Shown in pieces: positions 33,165-42,963 of a stretch of 64,000 nt of DNA. The stretch is from Geothermobacter hydrogeniphilus (GTDB lineage Bacteria > Desulfobacterota > Desulfuromonadia > Desulfuromonadales > Geothermobacteraceae): the NCBI RefSeq assembly GCF_002898515.1, contig NZ_PPFX01000003.1, positions 84,464 to 148,463 on the forward strand. The letters run 5' to 3'. A program made the position numbers and the translations under genes. The notes below the pieces were generated by a model. That model made no database searches, was not told the DNA's origin, and was given only the letters and a program-made list of their open reading frames with translations. Every line of letters begins with the position of its first letter. The stretch's first letter is position 1.

Positions 33165-36100
33165 TCACCATTGCGGCTCCCCGTCCAGCCTGCGCACCCT
33201 GATGAAGGTGTCGCGATTGGCACCGGTCGGGCCCCAGTAGTTCCAGCCGTAGGTGAACTGGCCGTAACCGCCGAGCATCAGGTTCGGCTTGAGGCGGATG
33301 CGCGTCAGGCTGTTGTGCCCGCCGGCCCGGCGGTTGCCCCGTGACGGCGATTTGGGAACACCGACGGTCCGTTCCGGGGAATGATAGAGGATGCAGATCC
33401 CGCGCGGCAGGCGGGCGCTGACCACCGCCCGGGTGACGACCACGCCGTGATCGTTGCAGACCTCGACCCAGTCATTGTCGACCACGCCGATCTCGGCGGC
33501 ATCCTGGTCGTTGATCCAGAAGGGATGGCAGCCGCGCGACAGGGTCAGCATGCGGTGGTTGTCGCCGTAGGTGCTGTGGATGCCCCACTTGCCGTGCGGC
33601 GTCAGGTAGTTGAGCATGATGCTCCTGCTGTCGCCCGGCGTCACCAGCAGATCCTGCAGGGAACTCGGATCGGCTTTCGGCTTGTAGGTCGGCAGGTTCT
33701 CTCCGGCGGCGATATAGCCCGGATGATCAAGGTAGAAGTGCTGGCGGCCGGTCAGGGTGCGCCAGGGAACCAGCCGTTCGACATTCAGGCAGTAGGCCGC
33801 ATAGGCCCGGCCGTTATTGCTCAGGCCACTCCAGATCGGGCTGGTCAGCAACCGCCGCGGCTGCCGGTCAAGATCGGCGAAGGTGGTGCGGACACCGCGG
33901 GTCGGCTCCGCCAGGTCGACCAGCGGCAGGCCGACCTTCTTCTCTTCAGCGGCGAAGGCGCGGCAGGCCATCTCGCCGTTGGTCTCGGGAGCGAGCTTGA
34001 GGATGATCTCGGCCGCGTCCCTGGCATCGACCAGACTGGGATATTTGCTGCCGCCCCACTCGACGGTATCCGGGCCCTGGGCCATCTCATCGTAATAGTC
34101 CTCGATCGACCAGGAGAGTCCGTGGGCGCCGATGCCGCCCCGGGCGCCGGGGCCGAGGGAGATGAAGCGATTGTAGAGGTTCTTGTAGTCCCGCTCGACC
34201 ACCACCAGGGCGGGCATGGTCTTGCCGGGAATCGGTTCGCACTCCCCCTTGCTCCAGTCCCTGATCTCCGGCTGGGCCATTTCGGCCGGGGTATCGTGCT
34301 GCAGCGGCACGGCGACGATGTCGCGCACCGGCTCCGGCAGATGGGTCTCGGCCAGTTCACTGACCTTCTTCGCCAGCCCCTTGAAGATATCCCAGTCGCT
34401 CTTCGACTCCCAGCAGGGGGGTACCGCCGCCTGTAGCGGGTGGATGAAGGAGTGCATGTCGGTGCTGTTCAGATCGTCCTTCTCATACCAGGTCGCGGTC
34501 GGCAGCACGATATCCGAATAGAGCGCCGAGGTATCCATGCGGAAGTTGATGTCGACCACCAGGTCGAGCTTGCCTTCCGGGGCCTGCGGGTGCCACTTGA
34601 CCTCTTTGACCGATTCCTCGGCGGTCTCCGGGGCGACGGTATTGGTGTGGGTGCCGAGGTAATGCTTGAGGAAGTACTCGTGTCCCTTGGCGCTCGACAT
34701 CAGGGCGTTGCCGCGCCAGATGATCCACAGCCGCGGCCAGTTCTCCGGTGCGTCGGGGTCCTCGACGGCAAACTTCATCTTCTTCTCGGCCAGCTGTTTG
34801 ACCGTCCAGTCAACGATCTCCTGGTTGCTGGCGGCACCGGCGGCCTCGGCTTGTTTCACCGCCTCGCTCGGGTTGCGGTCAAACTGCGGATAGAAAGGCA
34901 GCCAGCCGTTGCGCACCGCGCGCACCTGGTGATCCATGGTGTGCCCGGCGGTGATGGCGTTGTGCTCCGCGACCGGCTGGATGCGGGCCTCGTCGGCGGC
35001 CCGTTCGTAGCGCCACTGGTCGCTGTGAACATAATGGTAGGATGGCGCGTTCTGGAACCGCGGCGGCTTGTTCCAGTCGAGGGCGCCCATGATGGTGGCC
35101 CAGGGCGCGACCGGGGCGAGCTTCTCCTGGCCGACGTAATGGTTGAGGCCGCCGCCGTTCTTGCCGACGCAGCCGCACAGCATCAGCGAAACGATGCCGG
35201 CGCGGTAAAGCAGGTTGGCGTGGTACCAGTGATTGACCCCGGCGCCGATGATGATCGAACACTTGCCCTCGGTCTTTTCCGCGGTCAAGGCCCATTCGCG
35301 GGCGAACTGCACAACATTGGCGCGGTCGATGCCGGTGAACTTCTCCTGCCAGGCCGGGGTATAGGGGCTGTTCTCGGCGTCGTAGTCGGTCGGGTAATCT
35401 CCCGCCAGGCCGCGGTTGACGCCGAACTGGGCCATCAGCAGGTCATAGACCGTGGTCACCGCCACTCGGCCGCCGGTGGTCTCGATGTAGCGCACCGGCA
35501 CCCCGCGCCGAACGCTGGAGGCGGCACCGAAATCATCGAACGCGACCTGCAGCTCGTCATCCTTTGCGGCGAGCAGCGACAGCGCCGGCGCGATGTCGCT
35601 GCCGTCGCGACCATCCTTCATCTGCAGGTTCCACTCACCCTTCTTCTCCTGCCAGCGGAAACCGAGGGTACCGAGCGGCATGCGCGGCGCGGCGGCCTTT
35701 TCATCCCAGACCAGGTACTTGAAGGCGGCATGCTCTTCGTCCCGATACCCCTTCAGGGCATCGGCGGCGAGCATCCGCCCGGCGTGGTAGACGCCATCGC
35801 GCTCCTCCAGCTTCACCAGGAAGGGGGTGTCGCTGTAACGCTTGAGGTAATCCATGAAATAGGGCGTCTGCGCCTTATGGTGGAATTCGCTGAGGATGAC
35901 GTGGTTGACCGCCATCCAGAAGGCGCCATCCTGGCCGGCATGGCTGGGAATCCACCAGTCGGCGTGCTTCGACGTCATGCTGAAATCGGGGGAGAGGACT
36001 GTCACTTTCGAGCCGTTGTGACGAGCCTCGCCTAGAAAATGGGCATCCGGGGTGCGGGTCATGTTGACGTTGGAGCCCATGATGGCGATGTACTTGCTGT

Positions 36101-36785
36101 TGTACCAGTCGGCGCTCTCGGAAACATCGGTCTGCTCGCCCCAGATTTCCGGCGAAGCGTTGGGCAGATCACAGTACCAGTCGTAGAAGCTCAGGTTGAC
36201 GCCGCCGAGAAGCTGCATGAAGCGCGCGCCGCCGGCGAAGCTGAGCATCGACATGGCCGGGATCGGCGAGAAGCCGACCAGCCGATCGGCGCCGTATTTC
36301 TTGATGGTGTAGACCGTCGAGGCGGCGATGATCTCCTCGACCTCGTCCCAGCTGGAACGGCGGAAGCCACCCTTGCCGCGGGCCTGCTGGTAACTCGTGC
36401 GGCTTGCCTCGTTCTCGACGATGGAGGCCCAGGCGGCCACCGGATCATCATGTTTGGCTCGGGCCGCCCGCCAGAGGTCGGTCAGCACGCCGCGCAGGTA
36501 GGGATACTTGATGCGCAGCGGGCTGTAGAGATACCAGGAGAAGGAGATCCCCCGCTGGCAGCCGCGCGGCTCGTAGGGGGGCAATCCTTCCTCCAGTTCG
36601 GGATAGTCGGTGGCCTGCAGTTCCCAGCCGACGATGCCGTCCTTGACATGCACGTTCCACGAACAGCCGCCGGTACAGTTGACGCCGTGGGTGCTGCGCA
36701 CCACCTTGTCGCACTGGTTGCGGTTGCGATAGAACTCCTCCCAGGCCCGCGACTTCGGGTCGACGATATCCTTGATCCAGCTCAT
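33165..36785 (-). CDS. narG: Respiratory nitrate reductase, alpha (molybdenum) subunit
   Basis: The catalytic subunit, reducing nitrate to nitrite at a bis-MGD molybdenum centre; 1206 residues, close to the family size. The FS0 cluster ligands are H33, C37, C41 and C76 ([11 protein letters not shown]...PRGCQRG), a His-first set typical for NarG. The molybdenum ligand Asp is D220 in [14 protein letters not shown]. Further NarG marks are [13 protein letters not shown] and [16 protein letters not shown] near the C-terminus. The N-terminus ([19 protein letters not shown]) has no twin-arginine motif, so the active site should face the cytoplasm. It overlaps the upstream cytochrome gene by four bases. 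Confidence 0.98.
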   Translation of the reverse strand: MSWIKDIVDPKSRAWEEFYRNRNQCDKVVRSTHGVNCTGGCSWNVHVKDGIVGWELQATDYPELEEGLPPYEPRGCQRGISFSWYLYSPLRIKYPYLRGVLTDLWRAARAKHDDPVAAWASIVENEASRTSYQQARGKGGFRRSSWDEVEEIIAASTVYTIKKYGADRLVGFSPIPAMSMLSFAGGARFMQLLGGVNLSFYDWYCDLPNASPEIWGEQTDVSESADWYNSKYIAIMGSNVNMTRTPDAHFLGEARHNGSKVTVLSPDFSMTSKHADWWIPSHAGQDGAFWMAVNHVILSEFHHKAQTPYFMDYLKRYSDTPFLVKLEERDGVYHAGRMLAADALKGYRDEEHAAFKYLVWDEKAAAPRMPLGTLGFRWQEKKGEWNLQMKDGRDGSDIAPALSLLAAKDDELQVAFDDFGAASSVRRGVPVRYIETTGGRVAVTTVYDLLMAQFGVNRGLAGDYPTDYDAENSPYTPAWQEKFTGIDRANVVQFAREWALTAEKTEGKCSIIIGAGVNHWYHANLLYRAGIVSLMLCGCVGKNGGGLNHYVGQEKLAPVAPWATIMGALDWNKPPRFQNAPSYHYVHSDQWRYERAADEARIQPVAEHNAITAGHTMDHQVRAVRNGWLPFYPQFDRNPSEAVKQAEAAGAASNQEIVDWTVKQLAEKKMKFAVEDPDAPENWPRLWIIWRGNALMSSAKGHEYFLKHYLGTHTNTVAPETAEESVKEVKWHPQAPEGKLDLVVDINFRMDTSALYSDIVLPTATWYEKDDLNSTDMHSFIHPLQAAVPPCWESKSDWDIFKGLAKKVSELAETHLPEPVRDIVAVPLQHDTPAEMAQPEIRDWSKGECEPIPGKTMPALVVVERDYKNLYNRFISLGPGARGGIGAHGLSWSIEDYYDEMAQGPDTVEWGGSKYPSLVDARDAAEIILKLAPETNGEMACRAFAAEEKKVGLPLVDLAEPTRGVRTTFADLDRQPRRLLTSPIWSGLSNNGRAYAAYCLNVERLVPWRTLTGRQHFYLDHPGYIAAGENLPTYKPKADPSSLQDLLVTPGDSRSIMLNYLTPHGKWGIHSTYGDNHRMLTLSRGCHPFWINDQDAAEIGVVDNDWVEVCNDHGVVVTRAVVSARLPRGICILYHSPERTVGVPKSPSRGNRRAGGHNSLTRIRLKPNLMLGGYGQFTYGWNYWGPTGANRDTFIRVRRLDGEPQW

Positions 36786-37321
36786 GCCTGTTTCCCTCCC
36801 CTGTTGCGGAACTGTTCAACCAGCGGCCGCCGGACCGCGCGCAAACGGCGTTGTCCGAGCAGACCGATGAGGCCGACAAAGATGACCAGCGCCGCTAGAA
36901 CCGTCGCCGCGAGTCTCCCCACGCCCGGCAGGGCACCGGTCCTCGTGGCGGCGAAGAAGGCCCCGAGATCGGCCTGTTCCTGCTCCGTCAAGGGACGCTT
37001 GGCATAGATCGGCAACATGCTCGGAAAGGGCAGAGCGGCCAGCACCTCGGCCACGCCGTCGTCGCCGTAATCTTCGTTCAGGCTGCTCAGATCCGGCCCG
37101 AAACTCGCCCCCCCGGCAGCGCCGAATCCCGCCGCGGCGAAACCATGGCAGGCCAGGCAGGGAGCTCCCCCGTTGCTCAATGCCGCACTTCCGGAAAAAA
37201 GCCGTGCCCCGCGCGCCGCGTCGCCGGAAGCGGCCAGACAGCCGCCGGCCAGCAACACCCCCAGCAGCGTCACGACCATGGTGAGCGGCCAGCACCCACC
37301 CATCCCGCTTCGTCTGTTCAT
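36782..37321 (-). CDS. Membrane-anchored monohaem cytochrome c at the head of the nar operon
   Basis: A 179-residue exported cytochrome. The N-terminal hydrophobic segment (about 12-30) is a signal peptide; the haem site is C55LACH59; M102 in [17 protein letters not shown] is a good axial ligand candidate; a C-terminal helix (about 136-156) anchors it, with a basic cytoplasmic tail. The position directly before and overlapping narG recalls NarC of the Thermus nar operon, which has a role in electron transfer or maturation, though that protein carries two haems. AAGGAG seven bases before the ATG supports the start. It should receive or donate electrons on the periplasmic face. Confidence 0.87.
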   Translation of the reverse strand: MNRRSGMGGCWPLTMVVTLLGVLLAGGCLAASGDAARGARLFSGSAALSNGGAPCLACHGFAAAGFGAAGGASFGPDLSSLNEDYGDDGVAEVLAALPFPSMLPIYAKRPLTEQEQADLGAFFAATRTGALPGVGRLAATVLAALVIFVGLIGLLGQRRLRAVRRPLVEQFRNRGGKQA

Positions 37322-37760
37322 CTCTTGTCTCCTTCGGGCAGAATATGAATTCCTGATCCGGACAGAACACCAACCCGGCCGGAGGCTGAACCACGCAAAC
37401 CGCCCCAGGTTGACATCCTCAAGCCAAGCACGTTTTCCGGGCTGTGCAACTATTCAGTTCGGAAAAGCGCGGGAAAATACGTTCTGAATGTTGTTTAGAA
37501 CAGTTTTTTGTCGTGGTCTTTGACCGGGGTCAAAAAAACTAACCGGGATTGTCAAGGATGGCGTCGTTGAATGCCGATCGTTTTCATAAAAAATCGGCAA
37601 TCCCGACATTTTACCCGTAAACGGGAATGATCTTGCTGAGAAAGGAAGTCTTAAAAACACCAGTGACAGGGCAACAGGTGCCCCGGATGGTCAGTCAGGT
37701 GGCAATTTTTGCCTGGAAAACCATGACCGTCTCTCCGGAACAGGAGTCCACGGAGGGGGA
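37322..37760. other. 439-bp intergenic region upstream of the nar operon
   Basis: Holds the nar control region (see 37519-37534) and an AT-richer leader of roughly 160 bases. A short plus-strand frame at 37627-37836 has no protein-like features and overlaps the zinc-ribbon gene. I see nothing else. Confidence 0.5.
37519..37534. promoter_or_regulatory. CRP/FNR-family-like operator upstream of the nar operon
   Basis: Perfect palindrome TTTGACC-GG-GGTCAAA; its core TTGAC-N4-GTCAA has the spacing of FNR/DNR-type sites (TTGAT-N4-ATCAA). On the minus strand a TTCTAA -10-like box lies where a class II activated promoter (site near -41) would need it. The start codon of the cytochrome gene is about 200 bases downstream. 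Confidence 0.5.
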
Positions 37761-38678
37761 TCAGATAAGAAAACTCAAATTCCGGTACTTTGGAATCGCG
37801 TCACGAAGTTCCTCCATGATATTGTCCGGCATTTGACTTTTCAATGTCTCGGCGGTTTTGAAGAATTTTCCCTTGAGTCGGTTCTGACGGTCGAGAAAAT
37901 CTTCCAAAGAGGAGGGGTTTTCCTGGTTGAGGGAATAAAGCTTCAGATAAGCGGAATAGAGTTGGTCGAGAGTCTGGCGCGCGGCGACAGCCGGCTCCGG
38001 AGTTTCCCCAAGGGCCTCCAGAGCGGTATCAATAGCGCCCTTGACCTTGGCCAGCCGCTGCCGCTCTTTCTCCGCCGGCGGAGGAGCCAGAACGGCCATT
38101 GAACCTTCCTGTTTCCGCCAGGCGGCGGTCCGGGCGGCGGCGGCCTTCAGGTTCAGGTCGACACCTGATTTAATACCGTACAGCGCTATGACAAAATTGC
38201 GTGCATAGGCTTTCTGCTGCTGATAAGACCGGTACAGTCCAGTTGCCCCAACCGCCAGAACCACAACCAGAACCGCCAGGACGGAATAGGCCAGCCAGCG
38301 TCTGTCAATCCCCGAACCGGTTATTTTTTCAGCTTCGACTTTGAGCCTGACAGGTTCAGACGCCCTGCGAACCGGCTTCCGGGCAAGGAAAAAGCCGCTT
38401 CTCTGCTGTTTTCGTACAGCTGGCCGACCTTCCTGAACCAGAATGTAGGCGGGGAAAAAAGAGCCGCAATTAAGACACAGGTTTTCACACCCGAGTTCAT
38501 GGCCGCAATCGGAACAATAGATATTGCCCTGTTTCCGGTAGACACGCAGGGTGAAATCTTCGCGGCCGACCCAGTATTTTTCGTTGCATTCAGAACAGTA
38601 CTGAAATTCCCCCTCGACAGGGATTTCCAGTTCCTGAATCTCGATGGTCGCTTTACATTTTGGACAAGCGCACTGCAT
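37761..38678 (-). CDS. Zinc-ribbon membrane protein paired with a pilin
   Basis: A 305-residue protein I cannot assign to a named family. The N-terminus has three CxxC groups: CPKC (5-8), CSEC (28-31) and CSDCGHELGCENLCLNCG (55-72), typical of zinc ribbons. One transmembrane helix at about 128-149 (WLAYSVLAVLVVVLAVGATGLY) is followed by a 150-residue helical extracytoplasmic domain. The start may be the ATG at 38678 or a GTG three codons earlier. It follows the pilin gene after 45 bases on the same strand, so it probably works with that pilin or its secretion machine. Confidence 0.75.
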   Translation of the reverse strand: MQCACPKCKATIEIQELEIPVEGEFQYCSECNEKYWVGREDFTLRVYRKQGNIYCSDCGHELGCENLCLNCGSFFPAYILVQEGRPAVRKQQRSGFFLARKPVRRASEPVRLKVEAEKITGSGIDRRWLAYSVLAVLVVVLAVGATGLYRSYQQQKAYARNFVIALYGIKSGVDLNLKAAAARTAAWRKQEGSMAVLAPPPAEKERQRLAKVKGAIDTALEALGETPEPAVAARQTLDQLYSAYLKLYSLNQENPSSLEDFLDRQNRLKGKFFKTAETLKSQMPDNIMEELRDAIPKYRNLSFLI

Positions 38679-38723
38679 GACTTTCACCCATAATGAATCA
38701 AGGCGGCATGGCCTCGATAAGAT

Positions 38724-39248
38724 CTAGAACGTTTCTCCCCTGCCAACCCAGCTGCCATCGCCGGCCCGAACAACATCATCCAGACTGGCCGGGTCCGAAA
38801 TAACCTGCTGACTCACCCCGTCAGGACCGATGCTGTAGAGATCAAAATCGGTGTTCAGGTCGGTAAAGAACATACTCTGTCGCGGGGGCGTCCCACCGGC
38901 AAGATTGGCGTACTGATAAGGGTTCCCCCAGGGATCTTTCATCCCGCCCCGGTTGATGTCATTAAGCGAATTCGGGTAGCTGTCATTGCTGAGAGCGAAG
39001 GAAATAATGTCCTTTTCAATACTGCGGAGTTCGGACATGGCACGCGAGAACCTGGTCCTCTCAACAAAGCGCTTCATCTGCGGTATGGCGATGGCAGCCA
39101 GGACCGCAATAATCACCATGGCAACGATCAGCTCAATGAGTGAAAATCCCCGACAGCCGAATACCCCCTTCCGGACCACGAGGGAAGGTTCTTTTCGGGC
39201 CACCTTCGCCATCTCCTGTCCCGATATGTGTCGCTCAACCATTTTCAT
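38724..39248 (-). CDS. Type IV pilin/pseudopilin (GspG-like)
   Basis: A 174-residue prepilin. The cleavage and helix motif is G34-FSLIELIVAMVIIAVLAAIAIP, with Glu at +5 of the mature protein, preceded by a long basic leader (about 34 residues). The C-terminal half has the major-pseudopilin signature MKDPWGNPYQYAN and FDLYSIGPDGVS, the Ca-binding-like end of GspG proteins. It could be part of a type II-like secretion or pilus machine; no other such genes are nearby except the zinc-ribbon partner. I start at the ATG at 39248; TTG and later ATG codons are possible. A σ54-type promoter precedes it. Confidence 0.87.
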   Translation of the reverse strand: MKMVERHISGQEMAKVARKEPSLVVRKGVFGCRGFSLIELIVAMVIIAVLAAIAIPQMKRFVERTRFSRAMSELRSIEKDIISFALSNDSYPNSLNDINRGGMKDPWGNPYQYANLAGGTPPRQSMFFTDLNTDFDLYSIGPDGVSQQVISDPASLDDVVRAGDGSWVGRGETF

Positions 39249-39365
39249 GTTCAATCCATAAAATTTCTTAACGCCAAAAAACTCCCGACCGCGTTTTCAC
39301 AAGGCGCGACGAAAGGAAGCTGATAAAATTGGCCTTCCCTTTTGCAAAATTATCCGCACTTAAAA

Positions 39366-39380
39366 GCATTTTCCGTGCCC
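39366..39380 (-). promoter_or_regulatory. σ54-type promoter of the pilin gene
   Basis: Minus strand GGGCACG-GAAA-ATGC: the -24 GG and -12 GC are 12 bases apart as required, with the GGCACG block intact. About 105 bases upstream of the pilin ATG. In Geobacter pilA is known to depend on RpoN, which fits. Confidence 0.6.
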
Positions 39381-39496
39381 AATCCGCAAAAATACGCATC
39401 AACCAGGGTGACCTTATGTCAGCTGGATGATATTCTTCAAAGCGCAGTCCGGTGTGAAGTGATTGCAACCCCGACTTCATTCCCAAAGGATCATCC

Positions 39497-41680
39497 ATGA
39501 CCGGTCACAAATCCCGCCTGATCATCGTCGCCGTCGTCGTTCTGCTCATCGCGGCATTCTTCATCTTCGACCTCGGACGTTTTCTGACTCTCGATTACCT
39601 GAAATCCCAACAGGCCGCCTTCGACAGCTACTATGCCGAACATACCGTCCGCACCCTGGCCATCTACCTGGCGATCTACATCCTGGTCACCGCCCTGTCT
39701 CTGCCGGGCGCAACGGTCATGACTCTGGCCGGCGGGGCGATGTTCGGCTTCTGGGCGGCGATCCTGGTGGTCTCCTTCGCCAGCAGCATCGGCGCCACCC
39801 TGGCTTTTATCGTCTCGCGCTTCCTGTTGCGCGACTGGGTGCAGAACCGTTTCGGCGACAAGCTCGGAGCGATCAACGCCGGGGTCAAACGCGAGGGCGC
39901 TTTCTATCTCTTTTCACTGCGACTGGTCCCCCTGTTCCCCTTCTTCGTCATCAACCTGGTGATGGGCCTGACGCCGATGAAAGTCCGCACCTTCTACTGG
40001 GTCAGCCAGGTCGGGATGCTGGCCGGCACCGCGGTCTATGTCAATGCCGGCACCCAGCTCGGCCGGATCGAATCGGCGGCGGGCATCCTCTCCCCCGGTC
40101 TCGTCATCTCCTTCGTCATCCTCGGTCTCTTCCCGCTGATCGCCAAAAAGGTCATGGAAGTTGTCAAGACGCGCCAGACTATGGCGAGACACCCCAAACC
40201 GGAACATTTCGATTACAACCTGGTGGTTCTCGGCGCCGGCTCGGCAGGTCTGGTCACGTCCTACATCGCCGCCGCTGTCAAGGCGAAAGTGGCGCTGATC
40301 GAAAAACACCGGATGGGCGGCGACTGCCTCAATACCGGCTGCGTACCGAGCAAGGCGCTGATCCGCTCCGCGAAGATGATCAGCTACGCGCGACGGGCCG
40401 GGGAGTTCGGCCTGCGGAAGATGGAAGCGGAGTTCGATTTCGCCGAGGTGATGGAACGCGTACAGAGTGTCATCGCCAGGGTCGAACCCCACGACTCGGT
40501 GAAACGCTACCGCGAACTCGGCGTCGACTGCATTGAAGGCGAGGCGCGCGTCACCTCCCCTTACAGCGTCGAGGTCAATGGCCGCACCCTGACCACCCGG
40601 GCGATCGTCGTCGCCACCGGCGCCGCCCCCTACATCCCGCCGATCAAGGGGATCGAACAGGTTGACTACCTTACCTCGGACACCCTCTGGGAATTACGCG
40701 AAAAACCGGAAAGACTGGTCATCCTCGGCGGCGGGCCAATCGGCTGCGAAATGTCCCAGGCCTTTGCCCGCCTCGGCTGCGAGGTCACCCAGGTGGAAAT
40801 GGCGGCGTGCATCATGGGCCGCGAGGATGCCGACGCTGCCGACTACATTCGGGGAAAATTCGAATCCGAGGGGATTCGTGTGCTGACCGAACACGTCGCC
40901 CGCGAGATACGGGTCGAAGACGGCAGGCAGGTCCTGATCTGCGACCATATGGGCAGCGAGGTACGCGTCGCCTTCGACCGACTGCTGATCGCCGTCGGTC
41001 GCCGCCCCAATGCCAAAGGCTTCGGACTGGAGGAACTCGGCGTCCGTCTCAACGGACGCGGCAACATCGAGGTCGATCCCTTCCTGCGCACCAACATCCC
41101 GACCATCTTCTGTGCCGGAGATGTTGCCGGTCCCTACCAGTTCACCCACACCGCCGGGCACCAGGCCTGGTACGCCGCGGTCAACGCCCTGTTCGGAGAT
41201 TTCAAGAAATTCAAAACCGATTACCGGGTCGTCCCCTGGTGTACCTTCACCGACCCCGAGGTGGCCCGGGTCGGTCTCAACGAGCGCGAAGCGCGGCAGC
41301 AGGGCATCGCCTTCGAGGTCACCCGCTACGGCCTCGACGATCTCGACCGGGCGATCGCCGACTCCGAGGACCACGGCTGGGTGAAAATTCTCACCCGCAA
41401 GGGCTCAGACAAGATTCTCGGCGTCACCATCGTCGGTGCCCATGCCGGCGACCTGCTGGCGGAGTACGTCCTGGCGATGAAACACGGGCTGGGACTGAAC
41501 AAGATCCTCGGTACCATCCACATCTACCCGACCATGGCCGAAGCCAACAAGATGGCGGCCGGGTTGTGGAAAAAGGAACACGCGCCGGAAGGTCTGCTGC
41601 GCTGGGTCGAAAAGTTCCACCGTCGACGGCGGGGAAAGGGTTCGGCACCAAACCCGGCCGAACCCGGCGGGGAAAACTGA
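39497..41680 (+). CDS. VTT (TVP38/DedA-like) membrane domain fused to a mercuric-reductase-like disulfide oxidoreductase
   Basis: A 727-residue fusion. Residues 1-215 form a TVP38/TMEM64 (VTT) membrane domain with the reentrant signatures GGAMFGFWAAILVVSFASSIGATLAF and FFVINLVMGLTPMKVRTF. Residues 235-715 form a complete class I pyridine nucleotide-disulfide oxidoreductase: FAD motif VVLGAGSAGLVTSY, the redox disulfide C277-x4-C282 in DCLNTGCVPSKAL, NAD motif LVILGGGPIGCEMSQAF, TIFCAGDVAG, and the C-terminal IHIYPTMAEANK with the His-Glu dyad. The N-terminal metal-binding domain of MerA and the C-terminal Cys pair are missing, so mercury is an unlikely substrate. It may pass electrons to a membrane disulfide or quinone partner. 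Downstream lipoprotein and GFA genes lie close. Confidence 0.92.
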   Translation: MTGHKSRLIIVAVVVLLIAAFFIFDLGRFLTLDYLKSQQAAFDSYYAEHTVRTLAIYLAIYILVTALSLPGATVMTLAGGAMFGFWAAILVVSFASSIGATLAFIVSRFLLRDWVQNRFGDKLGAINAGVKREGAFYLFSLRLVPLFPFFVINLVMGLTPMKVRTFYWVSQVGMLAGTAVYVNAGTQLGRIESAAGILSPGLVISFVILGLFPLIAKKVMEVVKTRQTMARHPKPEHFDYNLVVLGAGSAGLVTSYIAAAVKAKVALIEKHRMGGDCLNTGCVPSKALIRSAKMISYARRAGEFGLRKMEAEFDFAEVMERVQSVIARVEPHDSVKRYRELGVDCIEGEARVTSPYSVEVNGRTLTTRAIVVATGAAPYIPPIKGIEQVDYLTSDTLWELREKPERLVILGGGPIGCEMSQAFARLGCEVTQVEMAACIMGREDADAADYIRGKFESEGIRVLTEHVAREIRVEDGRQVLICDHMGSEVRVAFDRLLIAVGRRPNAKGFGLEELGVRLNGRGNIEVDPFLRTNIPTIFCAGDVAGPYQFTHTAGHQAWYAAVNALFGDFKKFKTDYRVVPWCTFTDPEVARVGLNEREARQQGIAFEVTRYGLDDLDRAIADSEDHGWVKILTRKGSDKILGVTIVGAHAGDLLAEYVLAMKHGLGLNKILGTIHIYPTMAEANKMAAGLWKKEHAPEGLLRWVEKFHRRRRGKGSAPNPAEPGGEN

Positions 41681-41682
41681 AG

Positions 41683-42321
41683 ATGCTGAAGACCCTGACA
41701 GTCCTCGCGCTGCTGCTCACGGCCTGTTCTGCCGCACCGTCCCGGTCCAGTTCCGGCCCCGGCCAGGTGCTGGTCTACGAATGCGGCAACGGGGTCGAAT
41801 TCGTCGCCGATATCCGTCCGCGGCAGACCTGGCTCTTCCTTCCCGGGCAGACGGTCGCGTTGCCGCTTGTCCATTCCGCCGACTCCGGCAACCGCTACGG
41901 CAATGGCAATATCCGTTTCTGGAACAAGGGAGACACGGCGCTGCTGGATATCCCGGACGGCACGACCTACGACTGCAGTGTCAACAGGGCGCGTTCGATC
42001 TGGGAGGATGCCAAGCTGCGCGGGGTCGATTTTCGCGCCACCGGCAACGAGCCTGGCTGGTTCCTGGAGATTGATCAAGAGCAGATCGTGCTGGTCAGCA
42101 ACTACGGCCGGGACCGCTTCACCTTCCCCTCACCGCCCCCGCAGACCGACCGGCAGGCCCGACAGACCCGGTATGTCACCAGCACGCCTGATCACCGTCT
42201 GAACATCCTGCTGGAAGGGGTCGCCTGCCGCGACGACATGAGCGGCGAAGCCTTCGAAACCCGGGTTGAACTCGAACTGGACGGCCGGAAGCTGCGCGGC
42301 TGCGGCCGGGCCCAGCACTAA
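41683..42321 (+). CDS. Lipoprotein with MliC-type lysozyme-inhibitor domain
   Basis: A 212-residue lipoprotein: MLKTLTVLALLLTAC has a lipobox LLTA-C. Residues 28-105 (LVYECGNGVEFVADIRP...IRFWNKGDTALLDIPDGTTYDC) show the MliC fold with its Cys pair, known from membrane-bound inhibitors of c-type lysozyme. Residues 110-210 (FRATGNEPGWFLEI...CRDDMSGEAFETRVELELDGRKLRGCG) match the putative-lipoprotein module often found behind MliC (COG3650 type). It would sit on the outer membrane. The start is two bases after the oxidoreductase fusion stop, so the genes are co-transcribed. Confidence 0.83.
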   Translation: MLKTLTVLALLLTACSAAPSRSSSGPGQVLVYECGNGVEFVADIRPRQTWLFLPGQTVALPLVHSADSGNRYGNGNIRFWNKGDTALLDIPDGTTYDCSVNRARSIWEDAKLRGVDFRATGNEPGWFLEIDQEQIVLVSNYGRDRFTFPSPPPQTDRQARQTRYVTSTPDHRLNILLEGVACRDDMSGEAFETRVELELDGRKLRGCGRAQH

Positions 42322-42332
42322 AGGAGACTATC

Positions 42333-42743
42333 ATGTCCGAACCGATCACCGGCCGCTGCGCCTGCGGCGCCATCCACTACCGCATCACCACCCGCATCCG
42401 CCAGGCGGTCAACTGCCACTGCGGCATGTGCCGCAGCCACAACGGCTCGGCCTTCACCAGCTATGCGGTGCTTCCCGGCAGATATTTTGAGCTGCGGGAT
42501 GACGAATGCAAGCTCGTCGACTACGGATTTTCGGAACGCGTCCATAAGCATTTCTGCTCGGTCTGCGGCACCCCGCTGTTCAATACCAACACCCGCTACC
42601 CGGATTACCGGATGGTCTTTCTCGGCACTCTCGATGAAGCCGGAACGGTGACGCCGAATGCCAACATCTTCTGTTCCAGCCAACTCGGCTGGGTCAGGGA
42701 GATTGACGCCATCCCGAGCTTCAATGAAGCCTTCGGCAAATAG
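42333..42743 (+). CDS. GFA (CENP-V/glutathione-dependent formaldehyde-activating) family protein
   Basis: A 136-residue zinc protein of the GFA fold. Zinc ligands are visible as CACGAIHY, VNCHCGMCRSHNGSAF and HFCSVCGTPLF. Despite the family name a formaldehyde role is proven for few members. It starts 11 bases after the MliC-type lipoprotein gene with AAGGAGACTATC in front. Its TAG stop is the first triplet of repeat element F, so the 3' end lies exactly at the repeat border. Confidence 0.88.
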   Translation: MSEPITGRCACGAIHYRITTRIRQAVNCHCGMCRSHNGSAFTSYAVLPGRYFELRDDECKLVDYGFSERVHKHFCSVCGTPLFNTNTRYPDYRMVFLGTLDEAGTVTPNANIFCSSQLGWVREIDAIPSFNEAFGK

Positions 42744-42905
42744 GAGGCTGTTGACTATACAGGCTGAAGCGAAAATTCGAGCGTTTGAGCACGGATTTCG
42801 GCTCGATTGCAGCCTCATAGCAGTGGCTATGGGGCAAAATGGAGCTGGGATATGGGCCGAACGCGCGGATTTGCAGCCAGTTCATGGATAGTCTACAGCC
42901 TCCTA
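42741..42905. repeat. 165-bp palindromic element F
   Basis: Terminal inverted repeats TAGGAGGCTGTTGACTAT (42741-42758) and ATAGTCTACAGCCTCCTA (42888-42905), 17 of 18 matching; central CATAGC-AGT-GGCTATG hairpin. Same layout as elements D and E with different sequence. Its first three bases are the stop codon of the GFA gene. Confidence 0.75.
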
Positions 42906-42963
42906 AAACGCTTGTTTCGGCCGACGGGGATGGTGTATAAATCCGGGGTTCCATAAATACACC

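Noticed and set aside
34440..36035. 531-residue plus-strand open frame
   Set aside because: Antisense to narG; composition (Gly, Val, Asp, Arg repeats) is that of a codon-position shadow.
37627..37836. 69-residue plus-strand frame in the nar upstream region
   Set aside because: No ribosome-binding site, no domain, and overlaps the 3' end of the zinc-ribbon gene in antisense.
39320..39350. σ54-like TTGGCC...TTGC on the plus strand before the fusion gene
   Set aside because: The GG-to-GC distance is 13 instead of 12 bases and the -24 block is poor.
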